Shown here in pieces: positions 19,837-26,485 of a stretch of 26,485 nt of DNA. The stretch spans positions 1 through 26,485 of the forward strand of contig DATHVI010000023.1 in assembly GCA_035461385.1 (NCBI GenBank), given 5' to 3'. Within the stretch, counting starts at the first letter, position 1. Each line of letters opens with the position of its first letter. The DNA comes from DATHVI01 sp035461385. GTDB taxonomy: Bacteria; Actinomycetota; Thermoleophilia; Solirubrobacterales; 70-9. The notes below the pieces were generated by a model, which worked only from the letters and a program-made list of their open reading frames with translations, was not told where the DNA came from and searched no databases. Position numbers and translations under genes: made by a program.

Positions 19837-20024
19837 TCTCGGACGAAGGACACGGGATCGCCGCGATGGCGACGTGGTCGCGCGCGCTTCGGAGCCCGGC
19901 ACTACGTGCATGCCGCCATCCTCCGGCCCCGGATCGCGCCTGAGATTTGGGTGGTGGCACCGATGATCCGGGCGCTCACGGGGCATAGCCTCGGCGCATG
20001 AGGTCGAGCGATGAGGAGGCGACG

Positions 20025-20423
20025 ATGATCAGGTCGAAGCGCAACCAGGGCGGCGAGGTCGAACCCGGGACGCTGACGATTCACGAGGCCGGCGACGCCG
20101 ACGCCGAGGCGATCCGGTGGCTGGCCGAGCGCGACAGCGCACCGGTGCCACGCGGCCGCTTGCTGCTCGCCGAGCAGGACGGGGTCGCGGCTGCCGCGGT
20201 CGCGAGCGACGGGACGGTGATCGCCGACCCGTTCCGCCCCACGGCCGGGATCGTCGCCGTACTCGAGCTCCGGGCGCGCCAGCGCGACACGGGCTCGGCC
20301 CGACGGCCGCGCGAGGCCAGGCGCCGGCGGCTGGGCGTGGCGAGGCGTGGGAGATCGCGACTCCGGGGCGCTCCGGGAAGCTCCGGAGTCGAGTTGGCGG
20401 CTAGTGGCGCTATCCGCCGCTGA
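20025..20423 (+). CDS. Small hypothetical protein (132 residues), GNAT-like N-terminus
   Basis: ATG 20025 follows AGGAGG by five bases; ATG 19998, nine codons earlier, sits six bases after a TAGCCT box and could start a leaderless message. Residues about 14-90 (GTLTIHEAGDADAEAIRWLAERDSAP, RGRLLLAEQDGVAAAAVASDGT, ADPFRPTAGIVAVLELRARQ) resemble the first half of a GNAT-type acetyltransferase fold, or a short actinobacterial family of that shape. The acetyl-CoA-binding half is absent; the C-terminus is Arg/Gly/Ser-rich and low in complexity. It may be a shortened relative or a distinct small protein. It converges with fabI, 17 bases apart. The 188 bases upstream, after the LuxR fusion gene, hold only the TAGCCT box. 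Confidence 0.55.
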   Translation: MIRSKRNQGGEVEPGTLTIHEAGDADAEAIRWLAERDSAPVPRGRLLLAEQDGVAAAAVASDGTVIADPFRPTAGIVAVLELRARQRDTGSARRPREARRRRLGVARRGRSRLRGAPGSSGVELAASGAIRR

Positions 20424-20440
20424 CGCGCCAGCGACGAGCG

Positions 20441-21304
20441 TCAGTCCGCAGGCGCGTCGGAAGCCTCGGCCGGCGCCGAAGCCTCCGCCTCGGCGGGGCT
20501 GCCGTTGGCCGCGCCCGGGGCGCCGAGGGCGTGAAGGCCGCCGTCGACGTGGACGATCTCGCCGCTGATCGCCGCCGCCCAGTCCGAGAGCAGGAAGCAG
20601 ACGGTGCGCGCGACCGGGACCGGGTCGGCGCTGTCCCAGCCGAGCGGGGCGCCCTGCTTCCAGACCCCGGCGAGCTCGTGGAAGCCGGGGATGCCGCCCG
20701 CGGCGGCGGTCGCGATCGGGCCGGCGGAGACGAGGTTGACGCGGACGCCGCGCGGACCGAGGTCGCGGGCGAGGTAGCGGCTCGCCGACTCGAGCGCCGC
20801 CTTCGCGACCCCCATCCAGTCGTAGGCCGGCCAGGCGACCGAGGCGTCGAAGTCGAGGCCGACGAGGCTGCCGCCACCGCTTCGCTCGTAAAGCGGAGCG
20901 AGGTGGCGGGCGAGCGCCGAGAGCGAGTAGGCGCTGGTCCTGAACGCGACCCCCGCGCTCTCGGCCGAGGTCTCGAGGAAGCGGCCGCCGAGCGCGTCCT
21001 CGGGGGCGAAGGCGATCGCGTGAAGCGCGCCGTCGAGCCCACCCCAGCGACGGTCGAGGTCGGCCGCTACCGCCTCGAGGTCCTCCTCCCTGTTGACGTC
21101 GAGCTCGAGCACGTCGGGGGGGTCGGGGAGCCGCTGCGCGGAGCGCTCGGTGAGCCGCCGCGAGCGCCCGAAGCCGGTGAGGACGATCTCGGCCCCGGCG
21201 AGCTGCGCCTGCTCGGCGACCGCGAAGGCGATGCTCTTGCGGGTGATCACGCCGGTCAAGAGCAGCCGCTTGCCGGCGAGGAGCTGCGGGGTCTCCGCCG
21301 CCAT
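20441..21304 (-). CDS. fabI: Enoyl-[acyl-carrier-protein] reductase, InhA-like
   Basis: 287 residues from ATG 21304, eight bases after AAGGAGG. NADH-binding motif GVITRKSIAFAVAEQAQLAGA; catalytic region FDASVAWPAYDWMGVAKAALES with Tyr161, Met164 and Lys168 (Y-x6-K). This block closely resembles mycobacterial InhA. The enzyme reduces trans-2-enoyl-ACP, the last step of each elongation round of type II fatty-acid synthesis, and is the target of isoniazid-type and triclosan-type inhibitors in other bacteria. The C-terminal 30 residues after HVDGGLHALGA are Ala/Glu/Pro-rich and not part of the fold. Last gene of the fatty-acid operon; 49 bases follow the MaoC gene. Confidence 0.93.
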   Translation of the reverse strand: MAAETPQLLAGKRLLLTGVITRKSIAFAVAEQAQLAGAEIVLTGFGRSRRLTERSAQRLPDPPDVLELDVNREEDLEAVAADLDRRWGGLDGALHAIAFAPEDALGGRFLETSAESAGVAFRTSAYSLSALARHLAPLYERSGGGSLVGLDFDASVAWPAYDWMGVAKAALESASRYLARDLGPRGVRVNLVSAGPIATAAAGGIPGFHELAGVWKQGAPLGWDSADPVPVARTVCFLLSDWAAAISGEIVHVDGGLHALGAPGAANGSPAEAEASAPAEASDAPAD

Positions 21305-21353
21305 CAGCGGCGCCTCCTTGCGTAGCAGCGTGCGGGCGCGCGAGGGACCATCA

Positions 21354-22037
21354 CTAGATCAGCACCCGCCCGTCGGCGACCGGCGACGGGTCGCCGCCGT
21401 CTGAAGTTGGCCCGGAGGAGGTGCCGGGCGGAGAGGCGTCCGCACCGGCAGGGGCGCCGTCAGTGGCGGCGGCGCCCCCTCCTCCTCCTTCTCCGCGGCT
21501 CTCCGAGGCCGCCGCGGAGCCGTTTCCCATTCCCACGCCGCCGGGCTCATCGGGTCGCCGGCGCCAGAGCGTCTCGATCGCGCACCGCGCAAGCAGCTTC
21601 CCGGACGGGTTTCGCACCTGGACCCCGATCGTGACCAGGCCGTGCGCGTCGTCGAGCGGCTTCGTCTCGGCGATCTCGGCGTGGACGCGGATCGTCTCGC
21701 CGATCGGCACCGGCCGCTTGAAGACGACCTGGCGGATCCCGCGCAGGGCGACGACCCGCTCAGGATCGATCGGCAGCAGGCCGACCGCGTATGAGAGGAC
21801 CATCATCCCGTGCGCGATTCGCTCGCCGAACTGGCTCGAGGCGGCCCAGCTCGCGTCGGCGTGCTGGGGATGCCAGTCGCCGGTCAGGGCCGAGAACGAG
21901 ACAAGGTCGGCCTCGGTGATCGTCCGCCCGCGGGTGACGATGCCGGCGCCGACCTCGAGCGCGTCGAAGTCGCTCGCGAACGGGTCGGCCGCGGCCGCGG
22001 GCCGCGGCTCGCGGGCGGCGCGGTCGGCGGCGCCCAT
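21354..22037 (-). CDS. MaoC-like (R)-3-hydroxyacyl dehydratase with low-complexity tail
   Basis: 227 residues. Hot-dog hydratase core at about 25-160: GRTITEADLVSFSALTGDWHPQHAD carries the catalytic pair Asp54 and His59, followed by FGERIAHGMMVLSYAVGLL and FKRPVPIGETIRVHAEI. Residues 165-227 are Gly/Ala/Ser/Pro-rich and probably disordered, ending GRVLI. ATG 22037 overlaps by one base the stop of the GDSL gene (TGATG). In this fatty-acid operon it probably dehydrates 3-hydroxyacyl-ACP, the role FabZ has elsewhere; no FabZ or FabA is visible. MaoC proteins can also act on acyl-CoA, so this role is an inference from context. Confidence 0.85.
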   Translation of the reverse strand: MGAADRAAREPRPAAAADPFASDFDALEVGAGIVTRGRTITEADLVSFSALTGDWHPQHADASWAASSQFGERIAHGMMVLSYAVGLLPIDPERVVALRGIRQVVFKRPVPIGETIRVHAEIAETKPLDDAHGLVTIGVQVRNPSGKLLARCAIETLWRRRPDEPGGVGMGNGSAAASESRGEGGGGGAAATDGAPAGADASPPGTSSGPTSDGGDPSPVADGRVLI

Positions 22038-22723
22038 CAGGCGACCTCCTCGTCGAGCCCGGACGCTCCGCCGAGCCGCTCCTCGAGCAGGGCGGCGAAG
22101 GCGCGAGCGGCCCGCGCGTGGCCGAGCGGCGAGGGGTGAAGGCCGTCCTCGGAGAAGTTCTCGGGGTTCTCGAGGCCCGGATGCCCCGCGACCTCGAGGC
22201 AGAGGACGTCGTGGGCGCGGGCGATCTCGCGCGTCGCCTCGTTGACCGCCGCGATCGCCGCCTCGACCCGCTGCGCGGTTCGGGGCCGGAGGCCGAGGAA
22301 CGTCCAGCGCGTCGGCGACGTCGCGGTGACGAGCGTCACCCCGGGGAGCTCCTCGAACCGAGAGAAGATCCGGTCGAGCCGCTCGGCGTAGCCGTCGACG
22401 TCGGGCCGGCGCCGGCGGAGGACGTCGTTGCCGCCGCAGACGACGCTGACCAGGTCGGGCTCGAGCTGGAGCGCCGGGCCGACCTGTTCGAGCACCTCGC
22501 CGCTCGTCGCCCCGTCGACCGCGAAGTTGCGGTACAAGAGCCGCGAGTTGCGGGCGCGCAGCGCGGCCGCGAGGCGATCGGCCCAGCTCTCGCCCGGCTC
22601 GCAGCCCGTGCCCGCGGTGAAGCTGTCACCGAGGGCGACGAAGCACGAGTGCGGGCGGGTGACCGGTCGCTGGCTGGCCAAGGCGCTGGCGATTACGGCG
22701 TAGTGGTCGCGTTGCGGGCTCAT
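22037..22723 (-). CDS. SGNH/GDSL-family hydrolase
   Basis: 228 residues from ATG 22723. SGNH blocks are complete: block I VALGDSFTAG (Ser34), block II NFAVDGATSG, block III VCGGNDV, block V EDGLHPSPLGH with the catalytic Asp and His. The family includes esterases and acyl-thioesterases such as E. coli TesA. There is no evident signal peptide, so a cytosolic role is likely. Its start overlaps the carboxyltransferase stop by four bases (ATGA) and its stop overlaps the MaoC start, placing it firmly within the fatty-acid operon. A role in acyl-ACP/CoA release or editing is inferred. Confidence 0.88.
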   Translation of the reverse strand: MSPQRDHYAVIASALASQRPVTRPHSCFVALGDSFTAGTGCEPGESWADRLAAALRARNSRLLYRNFAVDGATSGEVLEQVGPALQLEPDLVSVVCGGNDVLRRRRPDVDGYAERLDRIFSRFEELPGVTLVTATSPTRWTFLGLRPRTAQRVEAAIAAVNEATREIARAHDVLCLEVAGHPGLENPENFSEDGLHPSPLGHARAARAFAALLEERLGGASGLDEEVA

Positions 22724-24171
22724 CGTTCGAGCGTGTGCAGCGCCCAGGCGAGTCGGTCTCTGGTCTCGGCGGGCTCGATCACCTCGTCGACGAACCCGCT
22801 CGCGGCGGCCGCGTCGGCGTTGAGGTGCTCGTCGGCGTAGGCGGCGGCGAGCGCCTGCCGCAGCCCCTCGTCGCCGTCGGCGTCGGCGATCTGGCGCCGG
22901 TTGACGATCCCGACCGCCTGGTTGGCGGCCATGATCCCGATCTCGGCGCCCGGCCAGGCGAAGACCATGTCGGCGCCGAGGTCCTTCGAGTTCATCGTGA
23001 TCACCGCGCCGCCGTAGGCCTTACGCAGCACGACGGTGACCTTCGGCACGTCGGCGCCGGCGAACGCGCGCAGCAGCGACGCCCCGTGGCGGATCACGCC
23101 GAGGCCCTCCTGGCGCGTGCCGGGCATGAACCCCGGCGTGTCCACCAGTACGACGAGGGGGAGCCGGAAGCGGTTGCAGGCATTGACGAACAGCGCCGCC
23201 TTCTCCGAGGCGACCGAGTCGATGACCCCGCCGAGCCGCCGCGGCTGGTTGGCGATCACGCCGACCGGCCTGCCCTCGATCCGGCCGAAGCCGGTGACCA
23301 TGTTCGGCGCCCAGCGCGGCGAGGCCTCGAGCAGGTGCCCGGCGTCGAGGATCGAGCGGGCGACGTCGCGGACGTCGTAGACGCGGCGCGCCGCGGCGGG
23401 AACGGTCGCGTCGGGCGCTGCCCCGCCCGGCCTGGCGGGCGCCGCCACCGGCGGCCGCTCGCCGAGCGCGTCGGGCAGGTGTGCGAGCAGGTCCCGCGCG
23501 AGCTCGGTCGCCTCGATATCGCTCCCGGCGGTGAGCTGGCAGACGCCGTTTCGCTCGTGGACCCGGGTGCCGCCGAGCTCGTCCATCGTCACCTCCTCAC
23601 CGAGCGCCTGGCGAACGACCTTCGGCCCGGTGAGGAACATCCGCGCCCGGTCGGTCATCAGCACGAAGTCGGTGAGCGCCGGCGAGTAGGCGCCGCCGCC
23701 GGCGGAGACGCCGGTGACGACGGTGATCTGGGGAACGAGCTTCGAGAGCTCGACGCTGGCGCGGAAGATCCGGCCGTAGCCCGAGAGCGCCGCGTGGCCC
23801 TCCTGGAGCCGTGCCCCGCCGGACTCGACGAAGCCGACCACCGGCGCCCCCGCCTGGCCGGCGAGCGACATCACCCGGACGATCGACTCCGCGTGCGCCT
23901 CGCCGAGCGAGCCGCCCATGAACGACGGGTCCTGCGCGTAGCAGAACACCGGCCGCCCGTCGACGGTCCCGGCGCCGGCGAGGACGCCATCGCCCGGGCG
24001 GGCGCGGTCGCCGGCGCGGTGGGAGACCACGCCGCTGCGGATCGCGCGGAACGAGCCGGGATCGCAGAGCGCCGCGAGGCGCTCGCCCGGAGTCAGCGCC
24101 TCCGGCGGCGCCTGCTCGGGACGGGTCGGCGTTGCGGCCTGCGTGCGGGGTGCGACGGTGGCTACGGTCAT
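22720..24171 (-). CDS. Acyl-CoA carboxylase carboxyltransferase (beta) subunit, AccD/PccB type
   Basis: 483 residues from ATG 24171, which lies three bases after AAGGAGG; that ribosome site is within the end of fabF and the two genes overlap (ATGA). N-terminal half: LTPGERLAALCDPGSF, FCYAQDPSFMGGSLGEAHAESIVRVM, FVESGGARLQEG, VVTGVSAGGGAYSPALTDFVLM. C-terminal half: FGRIEGRPVGVIANQP, DTPGFMPGTRQEGLGVIRHGA, RKAYGGAVITMN, FAWPGAEIGIMAANQAV. This is the actinobacterial fused-halves carboxyltransferase that moves the carboxyl group from biotin to acetyl- or propionyl-CoA. No biotin-carboxylase partner lies in the window. In this operon it would supply malonyl-CoA (inference); propionyl- or longer acyl-CoA cannot be excluded. 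Confidence 0.92.
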   Translation of the reverse strand: MTVATVAPRTQAATPTRPEQAPPEALTPGERLAALCDPGSFRAIRSGVVSHRAGDRARPGDGVLAGAGTVDGRPVFCYAQDPSFMGGSLGEAHAESIVRVMSLAGQAGAPVVGFVESGGARLQEGHAALSGYGRIFRASVELSKLVPQITVVTGVSAGGGAYSPALTDFVLMTDRARMFLTGPKVVRQALGEEVTMDELGGTRVHERNGVCQLTAGSDIEATELARDLLAHLPDALGERPPVAAPARPGGAAPDATVPAAARRVYDVRDVARSILDAGHLLEASPRWAPNMVTGFGRIEGRPVGVIANQPRRLGGVIDSVASEKAALFVNACNRFRLPLVVLVDTPGFMPGTRQEGLGVIRHGASLLRAFAGADVPKVTVVLRKAYGGAVITMNSKDLGADMVFAWPGAEIGIMAANQAVGIVNRRQIADADGDEGLRQALAAAYADEHLNADAAAASGFVDEVIEPAETRDRLAWALHTLER

Positions 24172-25373
24172 GGACCTCCTTCGATGCAGAGGACGACGTT
24201 GTGGCCGCCGAAGCCGAACGAGTTCGAGATCGCGACCGGGGGCCGGCCGTTTCGCTCCAGCTTCCGCGACTGGTTCGGGACGTAGTCGAGGTCGAGCCCC
24301 TCGTCGGGCTCCTCGTAGTTCAGCGTCGGCGGGGCGACGCCGTCGGAGAGCGCGAGCACGGTCGCGACGGCCTCGACAGCGCCGGCGGCGCCGAGCAGAT
24401 GCCCGATCGAGGACTTGAGCGACGACACCGGGACGCTCGCCGCCCGGTCGCCGAGGACCCGCTTCAGCGCCTCGGTCTCGGAGCGGTCGTTGAGCGGCGT
24501 CGAGGTGCCGTGGGCGTTGACGTAGTCGATCTCCGCCGGCTCGCGGCCCGCGTCGGCGAGCGCGCGCTCGATCGCCCGCGCGGCGCCGTCGCCGTCGGGG
24601 TCCGGCGCCGTCAGGTGGTGGGCGTCGGCGGTCGCGCCATAGCCGGCCAGGTAGCCGAGGATCGGGGCGCCCCGCGCCTCGGCGGCGCTCGCCTCCTCGA
24701 GCACGAGGATCCCGGCGCCCTCGCCCATCACGAACCCGTCGCGGCGGCGGTCGAACGGACGCGAGACGCCCTCCTTCGAGGTCGCCCCCATCTCCCGGAA
24801 AGCGGTCATCGCCAGCGGCGTGATCGCCGCCTCGGTGCCGCCGACGACGCACGCGTCGGCGTCACCGTGCTGGACCATCCTCAGCCCGGCGCCGACCGCC
24901 TGCCCGCCCGCGGCGCAGGCTGAGACGGTCCCGTAGCACTCGCCCTTGAGGCCGTGGCGGATCGCGACCTGGCCGGCGGCGGCGTTGGCCATCATCTGCG
25001 GGACGCACAGCGGCGAGACGCCGCCACCGCCCCCGTTCTGCTGCAGGAGGGTGTGCTGCTCCTCGATCGTCGAGATCCCGCCGATCCCGGTGCCGATGAC
25101 GCAGCCGATGTCGCCCGGGTCGTACGGCTTCTCATCACCCCAGCCGGCGGCGTCGATCGCCTCCTTGGCGGCGACCGCGGCGAACTGGGTGAACCGGTCC
25201 GACCGCCGCGCCTCGCGCCGCGTGAGGTGGTCGGTGGGCTCGAACTCGTTTGCCGGGGCGAGCCCGTCGACGATCCCCGACTCGCCGGCGGTCCAGCGAT
25301 CGATCAGCGATCGGGCACCGACGCCGAGCGGGCTCACCACCCCGACAGCGGTGATCGCGACCTTGCGAGTCAT
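24168..25373 (-). CDS. fabF: Beta-ketoacyl-[acyl-carrier-protein] synthase II
   Basis: 401 residues from ATG 25373, five bases after GGAGG. Catalytic triad of the KAS I/II family: Cys153 in TVSACAAGGQ, His288 in NAHGTSTPLND, His325 in SLKSSIGHLLGAAG with the conserved Lys320; the C-terminal NSFGFGGHN loop is present. It condenses malonyl-ACP with the growing acyl-ACP. Length is typical (about 410). Gene order acpP-fabF is the common arrangement. The 31 bases after acpP hold only its ribosome site. Confidence 0.95.
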   Translation of the reverse strand: MTRKVAITAVGVVSPLGVGARSLIDRWTAGESGIVDGLAPANEFEPTDHLTRREARRSDRFTQFAAVAAKEAIDAAGWGDEKPYDPGDIGCVIGTGIGGISTIEEQHTLLQQNGGGGGVSPLCVPQMMANAAAGQVAIRHGLKGECYGTVSACAAGGQAVGAGLRMVQHGDADACVVGGTEAAITPLAMTAFREMGATSKEGVSRPFDRRRDGFVMGEGAGILVLEEASAAEARGAPILGYLAGYGATADAHHLTAPDPDGDGAARAIERALADAGREPAEIDYVNAHGTSTPLNDRSETEALKRVLGDRAASVPVSSLKSSIGHLLGAAGAVEAVATVLALSDGVAPPTLNYEEPDEGLDLDYVPNQSRKLERNGRPPVAISNSFGFGGHNVVLCIEGGP

Positions 25374-25404
25374 CACGTCCTCCAATCCGTTTCGATCGCG
25401 GCCG

Positions 25405-25650
25405 CTAGGCGCGCTCCGCGATCAGGTCGACGACGTCGCCGACCGTCTTCAGCTTGTCCATGTCGGAATCCGAGAGCTCGACGCCGTACTCGTCCTCGAC
25501 GATCTGGGCGAGCTCGACGAGATCGAGCGAGTCGACGTCGAGGTCCTCGAACTTCGCCTCGCGGCTGAGGTCCTCGCGCTCCTCGCCGAACTCGACGAGG
25601 GCGTCGATCACCCGGCTCTGGATCTGGTCCTTTGTCACTGTCTCCGGCAC
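25405..25650 (-). CDS. acpP: Acyl carrier protein
   Basis: 81 residues from GTG 25650, seven bases after AAGGAGA. Ser41 in LDVDSLDLVELAQIVED is the 4'-phosphopantetheine site; the acidic four-helix layout and length are typical. It carries the acyl chain between the enzymes of the operon. Lies between fabG and fabF, as is usual in fatty-acid clusters. Confidence 0.96.
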   Translation of the reverse strand: MPETVTKDQIQSRVIDALVEFGEEREDLSREAKFEDLDVDSLDLVELAQIVEDEYGVELSDSDMDKLKTVGDVVDLIAERA

Positions 25651-25690
25651 TTTCGTTCTCCTTGTCTTGGTTTCAGCTACTGCGTCCGGC

Positions 25691-26482
25691 TCAGGCGGTC
25701 ATCCCGCCGTCGACGGTCAAGATCGATCCGGTCACGTACGAGGCTGCGTCGGAGGCGAAGAAGCGGATGCACGCGGCGACCTCCTCGGGGGTGCCGGTCC
25801 GCCGCGCGGGGATCGCGTCGAGCAGGGCCTTGTCGGCGTTCTTCGGCAGATCGGAGGTGAGCTCGGTGTCGATGAACCCGGGGGCGACCGCGTTCACCGT
25901 CACGCCCCGGCGTGCGACCTCAACCGCGACCGTCTTCGTGAACGCGATCAGGCCGGCCTTCGAGGCGGCGTAGTTCGCCTGGCCGGGGTTGGCCCGGACC
26001 CCGACCACCGAGGCGACGTTGACGATCCGCCCGAACCGCGCCCGCACCATCGGGCCGAGCGCCTCGCGGGTGATCCGAAACGCCGCGGTGAGGTTCGTCT
26101 CGAGGACGCGGTCCCACTCGTCGTCGCCGAGCCGCATCGAGAGGTTGTCCGCGGTCAGCCCGGCGTTGTTGACCAGCACCAGCGCCGGCCCGAACTCGCC
26201 GGCGAGCCGCGGCAGGAGCGCGTCGGCCGCACCGGGCTCGGTGACGTCGGCCTGGATCGTGAGCGCCTCGCCGCCGGCCTCCCGGATCTCGCCGGCGACC
26301 CGCTCGGCGCCGTCGGCGTCGCTTCGGTAGTTGACGCCGACCGGCCAGCCGTCGGCGGCGAGCGCGCGGGCGACGGCGGCGCCGATCCCGCGCGAGGCAC
26401 CGGTGACGAGCGCGCAGCCCTCGCGGGTCCGGGCGGCGGTCGCCTCGGCGGTCGCGGCCGCGGTTTCGACTGCGCCGCTCAC
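25691..26482 (-). CDS. fabG: 3-oxoacyl-[acyl-carrier-protein] reductase; start at window edge
   Basis: 263 residues if GTG 26482 is the start; only three bases remain to the window edge, so the ribosome site and a longer N-terminus cannot be judged. Short-chain dehydrogenase: NADPH-binding GASRGIG (28-34), NNAG (about 105-108), catalytic Ser158, Tyr171 and Lys175 in ANYAASKAGL, PGFIDTEL, and the C-terminal VDGG. The first 21 residues (Ala/Thr-rich) are not part of the fold and may be an over-extension. It reduces 3-oxoacyl-ACP. Upstream fabD or fabH would be expected beyond the right edge. Confidence 0.92.
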   Translation of the reverse strand: MSGAVETAAATAEATAARTREGCALVTGASRGIGAAVARALAADGWPVGVNYRSDADGAERVAGEIREAGGEALTIQADVTEPGAADALLPRLAGEFGPALVLVNNAGLTADNLSMRLGDDEWDRVLETNLTAAFRITREALGPMVRARFGRIVNVASVVGVRANPGQANYAASKAGLIAFTKTVAVEVARRGVTVNAVAPGFIDTELTSDLPKNADKALLDAIPARRTGTPEEVAACIRFFASDAASYVTGSILTVDGGMTA

Positions 26483-26485
26483 GCC

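Noticed and set aside
22735..24285. Plus-strand 516-codon frame opposite the carboxyltransferase
   Set aside because: Shadow frame without motifs; the opposite strand encodes a complete carboxyltransferase within an overlapping operon.
1..26485. CRISPR array or toxin-antitoxin/phage-defence module
   Set aside because: No regularly spaced direct repeats and no cas, nuclease-toxin or recombinase motifs were seen on either strand.

Overview
The window is very GC-rich DNA with dense genes, GTG/TTG starts as well as ATG, and actinobacterial protein families: an InhA-like enoyl reductase, an alpha/beta hydrolase fused to a class III cyclase, an alpha/beta hydrolase fused to a LuxR domain, a YbdK-type ligase and gas-vesicle accessory proteins. 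It is best explained as chromosome of a high-GC actinomycete. My guess is class Thermoleophilia (Solirubrobacterales or a relative), but that rests on the look of the proteins and not on a search. The only RNA gene seen is one tRNA. No phage, insertion-sequence transposase or CRISPR array was seen.

Layout. (1) 1-2578, minus strand: five closely packed genes that look like the accessory end of a gas-vesicle cluster (an SRPBCC protein with an Arg/Ser tail, two tiny membrane proteins, a 50-residue protein, and a conserved gvp-type protein running off the left edge). (2) 2688-4051: an alpha/beta hydrolase and a convergent hypothetical gene, separated by copy 1 of an unusual inverted-repeat element. 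(3) 4234-7892, plus strand: an overlapping trio (small Cys-motif protein, lipid kinase, phospholipase-D/cardiolipin-synthase-like protein), then isopentenyl diphosphate isomerase and an AHSA1 protein. (4) 7976-11152: a compact four-gene group (CDGSH Fe-S protein, haem-oxygenase-like diiron protein, YbdK-type ligase, HemK2/MTQ2-like methyltransferase) that looks like an uncharacterised pathway. (5) 11193-14313: a VOC/AraC pair, a tandem SRPBCC protein, a tandem ACT-domain protein and tRNA-Arg(ACG). (6) 14455-17370: a RecQ-like helicase, a HAD-IIA phosphatase and copy 2 of the inverted-repeat element. (7) 17367-20423: a divergent pair in which the same kind of alpha/beta hydrolase domain is fused to a nucleotide cyclase on one side and to a LuxR DNA-binding domain on the other, then a small protein. 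(8) 20441-26485, minus strand: a type II fatty-acid synthesis operon, fabG-acpP-fabF-carboxyltransferase-GDSL hydrolase-MaoC-fabI, with several 1-4 base start/stop overlaps.

The most unusual observation is the pair of elements of about 170 bp at 3299-3467 and 17199-17370. Each is bounded by near-perfect inverted repeats beginning CTAG, each has a central hairpin of different sequence, and each lies exactly between two convergent genes whose TAG stop codons are both supplied by the terminal CTAG sequences. A second genome-level pattern is the recurrence of a TANNNT -10 box 6-8 bases before the start codon of monocistronic or first genes, which points to leaderless transcripts, while internal operon genes use strong Shine-Dalgarno sequences.

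All domain calls come from reading motifs by eye. No gene-free stretch exceeds 300 bases; the longest (12159-12411, 253 bases) separates the divergent AraC and tandem SRPBCC genes and holds no feature I can support.
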